A DNA stretch of 64,000 nucleotides from Mucilaginibacter ginsenosidivorans (GTDB lineage Bacteria > Bacteroidota > Bacteroidia > Sphingobacteriales > Sphingobacteriaceae). The DNA lies in the NCBI RefSeq assembly GCF_007971025.1, contig NZ_CP042436.1, positions 62,001-126,000 of the forward strand, written 5' to 3'. Below the pieces are notes generated by a model, which saw only the letters and a program-made list of their open reading frames with translations, did no database searches and was not told the DNA's origin. Shown one piece after another: positions 55,597 to 62,481 of the stretch (positions are counted from its first letter, which is position 1; every line of letters starts with the position of its first letter). The position numbers were made by a program, and so were the translations under genes.

Positions 55597-56127
55597 TCAT
55601 CCGGTTTGAAACTTTTTTTCAACACGTTCGAGCTGTTTTAAATGATGCTTGGAGTGTATCAGCACGAATTTGAACCATTGGGCTGCGTTGAGCATACCCA
55701 GGCGCGCATGTTTTATTTTACAATGCGGCGATGAATCGCGGATGAGTTCCGCTACGCTGTCCACGCGTTTGCGGCATTTTACCAACAGGTTCCGGGCGTC
55801 TTCCTTACTTATCTTTTTTGCCGGCATACCGGCGGCCACCGCTTTTGGCTCTTTTACCCGAAAGGGCGGAAAACGATTAAACGTTAGCACAAAAAACCCG
55901 ATAACAGAGCGGCCCTTTGAGGTAGGTCTGCAGGTGCTCAGCGTACATTTTTCAGCAGCAATGGTTGAACTGAGGTTAGCCTGTAAAACATGCGAGTAAA
56001 CTTCGGCGTACGACCAGCCGCCACCCGGTGGGGTCACATCAAACTCATCGTCAGGAATACCGTCCAGCCGGCTGCGGTAAATATCAAGTGTCCTTTCAAT
56101 AGCCTTGCGTTCCTGTTCGATGGTCAT
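55597..56127 (-). CDS. DinB-superfamily protein
   Basis: The 176-residue protein (ATG 56125-56127; upstream AGGA helps the choice over the 194-residue frame) has the DinB-like four-helix layout. Histidines are in VYSHVLQANLSST and in the C-terminal HSKHHLKQLERV. The central part contains a proline-rich GFFVLTFNRFPPFRVKEP stretch. A related member occurs at 43337-43843. Enzymatic activity unknown. Confidence 0.8.
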   Translation of the reverse strand: MTIEQERKAIERTLDIYRSRLDGIPDDEFDVTPPGGGWSYAEVYSHVLQANLSSTIAAEKCTLSTCRPTSKGRSVIGFFVLTFNRFPPFRVKEPKAVAAGMPAKKISKEDARNLLVKCRKRVDSVAELIRDSSPHCKIKHARLGMLNAAQWFKFVLIHSKHHLKQLERVEKKFQTG

Positions 56128-56231
56128 TTCCTGATTTGATTGAGTAAATGTACAAATTGTCGTTTTCAAAAATTCAAACAATCCGACGACATCCCACTGT
56201 TAGCGGTCATTATTTCTTTAAAACGCAGCAT

Positions 56232-56253
56232 AAAAATCCGGTGCCGGATTTTT
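56232..56253. terminator. Terminator-like hairpin between divergent genes
   Basis: AAAAATCCGG (56232-56241) and CCGGATTTTT (56244-56253) are perfectly complementary with a 2-base loop, and A/T runs on both ends. It lies upstream of both the minus-strand DinB gene and the plus-strand barrel gene, an odd place for a terminator. It might be an attenuator or the remnant of a lost gene. Confidence 0.55.
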
Positions 56254-56291
56254 ATTGAGCCTACCCTATCTATCTTTTAAACTATTTTATC

Positions 56292-57107
56292 ATGAAAAAT
56301 TTTATTTACGCTATTCTTCTTGTTATTTGCAGCGCTACAGGTAGTTATGCACAGGATAATAATAAATTACAATTATCACTTGGCTATTCGCATGGGTCAT
56401 TCAGCAATTTCAGCGGCAATAATTACAAAGTAAATTCGAATATTTACGACCAGACCTTTAACGATACAATGGGTAAGAAAAAGAGCGCACAGCTCAACGG
56501 CTTTGATCTTTCCGGTGCTTATCGTCTTTCCCGTCATCTTGCGGCCAAAACTGCTTTTGGCTGGTACACAGGCTCAACTATCAACGGTGTTCCGGGAGGA
56601 TCATACGGGCGGGACAACGCCACGAAACCAACCTTCGTGCTGGTTATCCCGAACTTTAGCGATCACGGCAAACAATCATATGTTTCGGTTATGGCCGGAA
56701 TTGAATATCGGGACTTTCAATCGCTGCATAAGCTGAATCCCTTTGCACACCTGATGGTGGGCGCGGGATTTGAAGGCTCGTCTTACGATCTTGCCGGGAC
56801 AAGTCACGCTTCCATATACCAGACCGATAAATTAAAGGTGCGCCAAACCACGCTAAATATAGATGCCGGCGCCGGGCTGGACCTTAAACTAAATAAAAAC
56901 TTCAATCTGCGCGTTATTCAGCTCGATTTTGTGCCGACTTTCCCGGACAAGAAAAACATCCAGCACCAGGGCGACCTGCGCGGCCCGTTCCAAACAAGTT
57001 CCTCGCCTGATGAACAGCTATATGTATTGCAAACTGTCACGACCAATAGTACTTTCCAGGCAAATTTCCGGTTCGGGATAGGTGTAGTATTTACACCGAA
57101 TCTATAA
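56292..57107 (+). CDS. Outer-membrane beta-barrel protein
   Basis: The 271-residue protein has a signal peptide (ICSATGSYAQ) and a barrel-like run of strands, starting LQLSLGYSHGSFSNFSGNN and ending FQANFRFGIGVVFTPNL. The final aromatic-flanked strand is typical for outer-membrane barrels (OmpA/OmpW-like fold). No specific family recognised. TATCTTTT (56270-56277, 7 of 8 to the -7 consensus) lies about 15 bases before the ATG. Confidence 0.8.
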   Translation: MKNFIYAILLVICSATGSYAQDNNKLQLSLGYSHGSFSNFSGNNYKVNSNIYDQTFNDTMGKKKSAQLNGFDLSGAYRLSRHLAAKTAFGWYTGSTINGVPGGSYGRDNATKPTFVLVIPNFSDHGKQSYVSVMAGIEYRDFQSLHKLNPFAHLMVGAGFEGSSYDLAGTSHASIYQTDKLKVRQTTLNIDAGAGLDLKLNKNFNLRVIQLDFVPTFPDKKNIQHQGDLRGPFQTSSSPDEQLYVLQTVTTNSTFQANFRFGIGVVFTPNL

Positions 57108-57118
57108 AGAATTTTAAG

Positions 57119-57346
57119 CTATAATTCAACGACAAGTGAATATTCAAGATTGTTACTGTCATCAGGTATAGGCTCACCATCTCCTTCAAGACTTTCTATA
57201 TAAAGGCTGATAGCTTCTTTAGCCATCTCAATAGCCTCTTCAACGGTTTCTCCGTGGGTAAAGCACCCAGGTAAAGCGGGTACAGTTACACTAAAGCCGC
57301 CTTCTTCTTGCGGAGCAAGCAATATGCGATATGTCCGTTGTTTCAT
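57119..57346 (-). CDS. HicB-like protein, solitary
   Basis: From ATG 57344-57346 this 75-residue protein has the HicB/UPF0150 partial RNase H-like fold: YRILLAPQEEGGFSVTVPALPGCFTHGETVEEAIEMAKEAI. There is no C-terminal DNA-binding domain, and no hicA lies on either side. It may be a solitary antitoxin remnant or an unrelated UPF0150 protein. It is convergent with the barrel gene. Confidence 0.82.
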   Translation of the reverse strand: MKQRTYRILLAPQEEGGFSVTVPALPGCFTHGETVEEAIEMAKEAISLYIESLEGDGEPIPDDSNNLEYSLVVEL

Positions 57347-57468
57347 ATTACATAGCGTCAATGTTTGTAGTTACAGCAATAAAGTTAGCTCTTTTAAATT
57401 ATTGATCTGTATTTTAAGCTAAATTGGCCGGATATATCATTAGCCTTTACTTATTACCGTTAAAAATT

Positions 57469-57852
57469 ATGGATTATAAGGAACTTCTTTTTATTTGTTC
57501 AGGACTAATAGCATTCTATTTTATCAGGAGATTGTTTACCTGGCGAAAACGACGTCTAATAAAATATGGCACTCCGGCAATCGCAAAGGTAACTAAGGTG
57601 ATTGAGACCAACGTCAAAACTTATTCCGGGACTGGAATAGATGAAGGTTTAAGCTACTCAAAAGGATATGGAGGCAATACGCAATTAGATATTTATTTAG
57701 ACATTGAAAATGCAGAGCCTGCCAGACAAATTAATATAACTCAATCCTTTCCCGGTAGGTACCCTAAGATTGGAGATAAGTTGCGTGTATTGATCGACCC
57801 GAAAGATAAGTATAACTTTATGATCTCACCCGATCAGCATAATATCGAATAA
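57469..57852 (+). CDS. Small DUF3592-like membrane protein
   Basis: The 127-residue protein starts at ATG 57469 (MDYKELLFICSG); a TTG at 57424 is less likely. One membrane helix near residues 5-21 is followed by WRKRRLIKYGTPAIAKVTKVIETNV, a DUF3592-like beta-domain, ending with LRVLIDPKDKYNFMI. Function unknown. Its bases are clearly more AT-rich than its neighbours, which suggests recent gain. Confidence 0.7.
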   Translation: MDYKELLFICSGLIAFYFIRRLFTWRKRRLIKYGTPAIAKVTKVIETNVKTYSGTGIDEGLSYSKGYGGNTQLDIYLDIENAEPARQINITQSFPGRYPKIGDKLRVLIDPKDKYNFMISPDQHNIE

Positions 57853-57864
57853 CCATACCTTAAC

Positions 57865-58602
57865 TTACAATATCGACATTAGCTCCTTCAGGTGATTGAT
57901 CTGCGCCGGCACATCATCCGGTTTATCCAATCCAGTAGGATTGAAATAAATGGCGTCCATACCAAATGCTAAAGCTCCATACACATCGGCCTCCAAACTG
58001 TCGCCTATCATCAGGCTTTCAGCTACGGAAGCTTTGGCAAGATCAATGGCGTACTGAAAGATAGCCTTGTCCGGCTTATTAGCACCGGCTATTTCGGAAA
58101 TGATCACGTTCTGAAAATAGCCACCCAAATTCGTGCCATTGATCTTAATATCCTGCGACTCACGAAATCCGTTGGATATCAGGTGCATGGTATATTTTGA
58201 TTGCAGGTATTGCAAAGTCTCGTGTGCGTGTGGAAACAAGTTGGTTTTGGTAGGGCACAGCCTCACGTAATCATCCTCAAAACCAGCCGGTATAATGTCC
58301 GGGTGCATACCCAGATCAAGGAAGGTTTGTTTAAATCGGGCATTACGCAGGGCCTCTTTGGTGATGTTACCCAAATGGTACTCTGCCCACAAACGGTGAT
58401 TATTACGTGTATATGTTTCTATAAATACGTCGGCTGAGTGCAGCCCCAGTTCTTTTAATTTATAAATGCCATAAAGTTCGTGCAGGGTTTCTTCGGCATT
58501 TTTATCGAAATCCCAGATGGTGTGATCGAGGTCGAAGAAAATGTGTTTGTATTTTTTGATATCGGATCTCGGATTTTCAATTTCGGGTTTTTGAGTTATC
58601 AT
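57865..58602 (-). CDS. HAD hydrolase, YjjG-type nucleotidase
   Basis: The 245-residue protein is a haloacid-dehalogenase-family phosphatase close to the YjjG group of non-canonical pyrimidine nucleotidases. Motif I is FFDLDHTIWDF, motif II LISNGF, motif III KPDKAIFQYA and motif IV MIGDSLEADVYGA. The first ~17 residues (from KPEIENPRSDIKK) precede the true domain and are encoded by a word repeat (58562-58588). The gene lies downstream of upp on the same strand, which suits pyrimidine salvage. Confidence 0.88.
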   Translation of the reverse strand: MITQKPEIENPRSDIKKYKHIFFDLDHTIWDFDKNAEETLHELYGIYKLKELGLHSADVFIETYTRNNHRLWAEYHLGNITKEALRNARFKQTFLDLGMHPDIIPAGFEDDYVRLCPTKTNLFPHAHETLQYLQSKYTMHLISNGFRESQDIKINGTNLGGYFQNVIISEIAGANKPDKAIFQYAIDLAKASVAESLMIGDSLEADVYGALAFGMDAIYFNPTGLDKPDDVPAQINHLKELMSIL

Positions 58603-58648
58603 CGGCTCAAAACTACAGTAAATTCGAAATTGAACATCCGAAATTCGA
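58562..58648. repeat. Inverted word repeat spanning HAD start and upp-HAD spacer
   Basis: The arm 58562-58588 is within the HAD coding start, and 58622-58648 lies in the spacer. The reverse complement of the second agrees with the first at about 22 of 27 positions by eye. Words CGAAATT and TCGGAT are repeated. Confidence 0.7.
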
Positions 58649-58656
58649 AATTATCA

Positions 58657-59349
58657 TCAACCCATCTTCTCTCCATACGCCAGGTCACCCGCATCTCCCA
58701 GGCCCGGCACGATATAGGCTTTCGACGTCATTTCCTCGTCTATCGCACCTATCCACAAATGTGCTTTGGGCAAATTAGCCCTTACATGTTCAATACCTAC
58801 CGCACTGGCAATAACAGCAGCAATATGCAGTTCCTTGATGGTGTACATTGCCATCAGTTCCTTGCATACCTCCACAATACTCTGCCCGGTGGCCAGCATC
58901 GTGTCGCACAGGATAAGTATTTTGCCGTCAAGATTGGGCGTGGCTATGTGGTCGATGTTGATGATGAAGTCGCCGTTCTTCCGCACCTTTCGGTACGCGG
59001 TAATAAATGCCGAGGGCGATTTATCAAAAATGTTCAGAAAACCCTGGTGAAATGGAAGTCCCGCCCGCAGGATAGTGCCTAACACCGGCTGGGTTACCGG
59101 CACGTCCACCGTTGCCGTACCAAGCGGCGTTTGTACCTCGCGGGTAACATATTTTAATTTCTTGCTGATCTCGTAAGCCAGTATCTCGCCTATTCTTTCC
59201 TGGTTCCTGCGAAAACGGAGCCTGTCCTGTTGGGTTTCGGCATCGCGCATTTCGGCCAGGAATTGATTGCCTATCGTGTTGGTTTTACTGAGTACAAAAA
59301 ACATGTTTAAATCTACAGATTTTGCACGCATTTTTTCTAAAACAATCAT
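58657..59349 (-). CDS. upp: Uracil phosphoribosyltransferase
   Basis: Upp makes UMP from uracil and PRPP in pyrimidine salvage. The 230-residue protein has the PRPP loop ILCDTMLATGQSIVEV and uracil-binding C-terminal YIVPGLGDAGDLAYG. The start at ATG 59349 gives a short leader (MIVLEKMRAKSVDLN) before MFFVLSKTNTIGNQFLAEMR; a start at 59304 is possible. The HAD nucleotidase follows. Confidence 0.95.
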   Translation of the reverse strand: MIVLEKMRAKSVDLNMFFVLSKTNTIGNQFLAEMRDAETQQDRLRFRRNQERIGEILAYEISKKLKYVTREVQTPLGTATVDVPVTQPVLGTILRAGLPFHQGFLNIFDKSPSAFITAYRKVRKNGDFIINIDHIATPNLDGKILILCDTMLATGQSIVEVCKELMAMYTIKELHIAAVIASAVGIEHVRANLPKAHLWIGAIDEEMTSKAYIVPGLGDAGDLAYGEKMG

Positions 59350-59571
59350 AGGATCTGGGATTAGGGTAAAACGGTTAACGGACTTTGTATTTAACTAACG
59401 AATTCGGTTATTATTAAGTTTTTTATATCAGTAATATTTTGATCTGCCATCCTTTTTTGATCCTGCTGACATAGGGCTGTCAAAACATTTCGTCAATTTG
59501 TATGGCGAAGCAGGTTCCGATTTTATTACCCGGGACAAACATTCTCAAACACATGCCATTATTTAATATTG

Positions 59572-59579
59572 TATTTTTG
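59572..59579 (+). promoter_or_regulatory. -7 box directly before uvrB
   Basis: TATTTTTG matches TAnnTTTG and ends 7 bases before the ATG at 59587. A transcript from it would have only a few leader bases. No -33 TTTG seen at normal distance. Confidence 0.5.
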
Positions 59580-59586
59580 TATTCCT

Positions 59587-61611
59587 ATGGATTTCAAGTT
59601 AACTTCAGAATACCAACCCACCGGCGACCAGCCCGAAGCGATAAAGCAACTGGTACAGGGTGTCAATAATAACGATACGTACCAAACCCTGCTTGGCGTT
59701 ACAGGGTCCGGAAAAACTTTTACCATTGCCAACGTCATCGCGCAAACGCAGCGCCCTACGCTGATACTGAGTCATAACAAAACACTGGCCGCCCAGCTTT
59801 ACGGCGAATTCAAACAATTCTTCCCGGAGAACGCGGTAAACTACTTTGTATCGTACTACGATTACTATCAGCCCGAAGCTTTTATACCCACCACCAATAC
59901 CTATATCGAAAAGGATCTGCAGATAAATGATGAGATAGAAAAGCTGCGGTTGCGTACAACCTCGGCTTTGATGTCGGGGCGGCGGGATGTGATCGTTGTT
60001 TCGTCCATTTCCTGTATCTACGGCATGGGCAACCCCGACGATTTTAAGGATTCGGTATTCAAATTTGCCGTAGGCACACGGATCAGCCGCAACGCATTCC
60101 TTCACCGCCTGGTTGAAATACTTTATTCACGTACCACAGCCGATTTTAAGCGCGGCACGTTCCGTGTCAAAGGCGATGTAGTGGACATTTACCCGGCTTA
60201 CCTGGATTATGCTTATCGTATTTCGTTTTTTGGGGATGACATTGAAGAATTAAGCAGTTTCGATCCGGGCACAGGAAAGACGATCGAGAAAATGACCCAC
60301 ATGGTGCTTTTCCCGGCCAACCTGTACGTTGCGCCGCGCGAGCGCTTCACCCAATCCATCTGGGCCATACAGGAGGAGCTGGAAGTGCGCAAGAAGCAAT
60401 TTATTGACGATCAGCGTTTCCTGGAAGCTAAGCGGCTGGAGGAAAGGGTTAACTACGACCTGGAGATGATACGTGAGCTGGGCTATTGCTCGGGCATTGA
60501 AAATTATTCAAGATTCTTTGACGGCCGCAAACCCGGCGCACGGCCCTTCTGCCTGCTCGACTATTTCCCGGACGATTATTTGATGGTGATAGATGAAAGC
60601 CATGTAACAGTCCCACAGATCAGGGCCATGTATGGCGGTGACCGTTCGCGTAAGATATCATTGGTTGAATACGGCTTTCGCCTGCCTGCTGCGCTGGACA
60701 ACCGCCCCCTCAATTTCCAGGAATTTGAAAAACTGGCCCCGCAAACCATTTATGTGAGCGCCACCCCTGGTGATTTCGAACTTGAAAAATCGGGCGGTGT
60801 GGTAGTGGAACAGGTAATACGACCCACAGGCTTGCTAGACCCGGTGATTGATGTACGCCCGGTGATAAACCAGGTGGATGACCTGCTGGAAGAAGTTGAC
60901 CAAACTGTAAAACAAGGCGACCGCGTGCTGGTAACTACCCTTACCAAACGTATGGCCGAGGAACTGGCGAAATATATGGACAGGCTGGGCATTAAATGCC
61001 GCTATATCCATAGCGAAGTAAAAACATTGGAAAGAGTTGAAATACTCCGAGGATTGCGTTTGGGTGAATTTGACGTACTGATCGGCATTAACTTACTGCG
61101 CGAGGGGCTCGACCTGCCCGAAGTTTCCCTGGTAGCTATCCTGGATGCGGATAAGGAAGGCTTCCTGCGCTCAGAACGTTCCCTGATACAAACCATCGGC
61201 CGGGCTGCCCGTAACGACCGTGGCCGGGTTATTATGTATGCCGATAAGATAACTGATTCCATGCAGATAACGATGGATGAAACCAACCGCCGCCGCGAAA
61301 AACAGGTTTTATACAATACCGAACATGGTATCACTCCAAAAACCGTCGGAAAATCGCGCGAAGCCATTATCGAACAAACCTCGGTGATGGACTTTGTAGG
61401 TGGCGTGCAAAAAGCTTACGTCGAAGCGGACTCGGTTTCCCTGGCTGCCGACCCTATTGTACAGTACATGTCCAAACCTGACCTGAAAAAGGCTATCGAA
61501 AACACCCGCAAGGAGATGGTTACTGCTGCAAAAGATATGGATTTCCTGCTGGCAGCCAAGCTCCGCGACGAAATGTTCGCACTGGAAAAGTTAATGGATG
61601 AGAAATTCTAA
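59587..61611 (+). CDS. uvrB: Excinuclease ABC subunit B
   Basis: UvrB is the damage-verifying helicase-like subunit of nucleotide excision repair. From ATG 59587 it has 674 residues (an in-frame TTG at 59569 overlaps the -7 box). Walker A is GVTGSGKTFT, the beta-hairpin zone follows the YYQPEAFIPTTNTYIEKD segment, and helicase motifs include VIDESHVTVPQIRAMYGGD and VLIGINLLREGLDLPE. The C-terminal UVR motif is MDFLLAAKLRDEMFALEKLM. Complete and typical. Confidence 0.98.
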   Translation: MDFKLTSEYQPTGDQPEAIKQLVQGVNNNDTYQTLLGVTGSGKTFTIANVIAQTQRPTLILSHNKTLAAQLYGEFKQFFPENAVNYFVSYYDYYQPEAFIPTTNTYIEKDLQINDEIEKLRLRTTSALMSGRRDVIVVSSISCIYGMGNPDDFKDSVFKFAVGTRISRNAFLHRLVEILYSRTTADFKRGTFRVKGDVVDIYPAYLDYAYRISFFGDDIEELSSFDPGTGKTIEKMTHMVLFPANLYVAPRERFTQSIWAIQEELEVRKKQFIDDQRFLEAKRLEERVNYDLEMIRELGYCSGIENYSRFFDGRKPGARPFCLLDYFPDDYLMVIDESHVTVPQIRAMYGGDRSRKISLVEYGFRLPAALDNRPLNFQEFEKLAPQTIYVSATPGDFELEKSGGVVVEQVIRPTGLLDPVIDVRPVINQVDDLLEEVDQTVKQGDRVLVTTLTKRMAEELAKYMDRLGIKCRYIHSEVKTLERVEILRGLRLGEFDVLIGINLLREGLDLPEVSLVAILDADKEGFLRSERSLIQTIGRAARNDRGRVIMYADKITDSMQITMDETNRRREKQVLYNTEHGITPKTVGKSREAIIEQTSVMDFVGGVQKAYVEADSVSLAADPIVQYMSKPDLKKAIENTRKEMVTAAKDMDFLLAAKLRDEMFALEKLMDEKF

Positions 61612-61642
61612 TGTGCAGATTTCAAATGTGCGGATGTGCAGA
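61611..61642. repeat. GTGCAGAT word repeat after uvrB
   Basis: GTGCAGAT, GTGCGGAT and GTGCAGAT (61613-61642) are tandem near-copies just past the uvrB stop. The same words occur at 40271-40362 after dxs. Both follow plus-strand genes. Confidence 0.6.
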
Positions 61643-61749
61643 TCCATATCAGGTCAAAATATCATCGTAAGATCATAAATTACGCATACAGCGCCGCAAT
61701 TGCCAGTTTGCACGTAACGGCAAGTAACAAAAGCCGGGTCAAAACGTCA

Positions 61750-61829
61750 TAATTTTGTGGATCAGTGCGATGTCATATTTTTGCATCCTATCATACACAA
61801 ACATTTTTAGCGTTATTAACTTATATTTG
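61750..61829 (+). promoter_or_regulatory. Three -7 boxes before DUF4834 gene
   Basis: TAATTTTG (61750-61757), TATTTTTG (61776-61783) and TATATTTG (61822-61829) all match TAnnTTTG on the plus strand. The last is 20 bases before the DUF4834 ATG at 61850. They may be alternative promoters. Confidence 0.45.
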
Positions 61830-61849
61830 TATAATCAATTTTAGTGCAG

Positions 61850-62098
61850 ATGATATTACTTCGTTTTCTATTTCTAGCCATTCTTATAATATATATCTTT
61901 CGTGCCCTGGTGCGTCTTCTATTGCCGATGCTGTTCCAGAACATGGTCAATAAGGCACAACAACAGGGTCAGCAGCAACAACAATACCGCAGCCAGAAAC
62001 AACCTGAAGGAAAGGTGAAAGTTGATTATATACCTGAAAACAAAAGCTCCATCCCGGATTCGGAAGGGGATTTTGTGGATTATGAGGAAATAAAATAA
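61850..62098 (+). CDS. DUF4834 small membrane protein
   Basis: The 82-residue protein (ATG 61850; a GTG 6 bases upstream is less likely) has one N-terminal membrane helix (FLFLAILIIYIFRALVRLLLP), a Gln-rich stretch (QQQGQQQQQYRSQKQ) and an acidic end (DSEGDFVDYEEIK). It matches DUF4834, found across Bacteroidetes; function unknown. The next gene begins 4 bases after its stop. Confidence 0.85.
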   Translation: MILLRFLFLAILIIYIFRALVRLLLPMLFQNMVNKAQQQGQQQQQYRSQKQPEGKVKVDYIPENKSSIPDSEGDFVDYEEIK

Positions 62099-62101
62099 AA
62101 C

Positions 62102-62374
62102 GTGGATCAAAAACCGGTATTCAGACGCCGTCACTTCGGCAATCCTGCCGTATTCAATATACTCGTAACCAACTATGTTGTCGCTGCGTTTGGCCTTGCT
62201 ATTTTTGTCAACTCGCAGCATAAATTATACTGGTTTTTTTGGGTGGTTATGGGCGGCGTGGCAGTATACAACGTTTTCGCCCTTTATAAAAACCGTGAAG
62301 AACTGGATAAAGTATCGGTCATCGCTTACATTATCGGCCTGGCGGGCATGGGCCTGTTATTTTTGGCATTCTAA
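62102..62374 (+). CDS. Small two-helix membrane protein
   Basis: The 90-residue protein starts with GTG at 62102. An N-terminal RRRHFGNPAVFNILVTNYVVA precedes two or three hydrophobic helices (VVAAFGLAIFV; WFFWVVMGGVAVYNVFALY; VIAYIIGLAGMGLLFLAF). No family recognised. It is translationally close to DUF4834 and probably co-expressed with it. Confidence 0.75.
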   Translation: MDQKPVFRRRHFGNPAVFNILVTNYVVAAFGLAIFVNSQHKLYWFFWVVMGGVAVYNVFALYKNREELDKVSVIAYIIGLAGMGLLFLAF

Positions 62375-62436
62375 GTCATTATTACAGTGTTACTTCCCCG
62401 GTATCAAAATTTAATTCCTATTCTAAGTCAAATTTC

Positions 62437-62444
62437 TATTTTTG
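62437..62444 (+). promoter_or_regulatory. -7 box for YfhO-type gene
   Basis: TATTTTTG matches TAnnTTTG, 37 bases before the ATG at 62482. The gap after the previous stop is about 107 bases, so a separate promoter is reasonable. Confidence 0.45.
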
Positions 62445-62481
62445 GGGGGAATTTTATTTTTTCTCCATTCAAAAAACTTAA

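Noticed and set aside
57100..57470. Complete HicAB toxin-antitoxin module
   Set aside because: No hicA frame of about 60 residues with the double-stranded-RNA-binding-like fold on either side.
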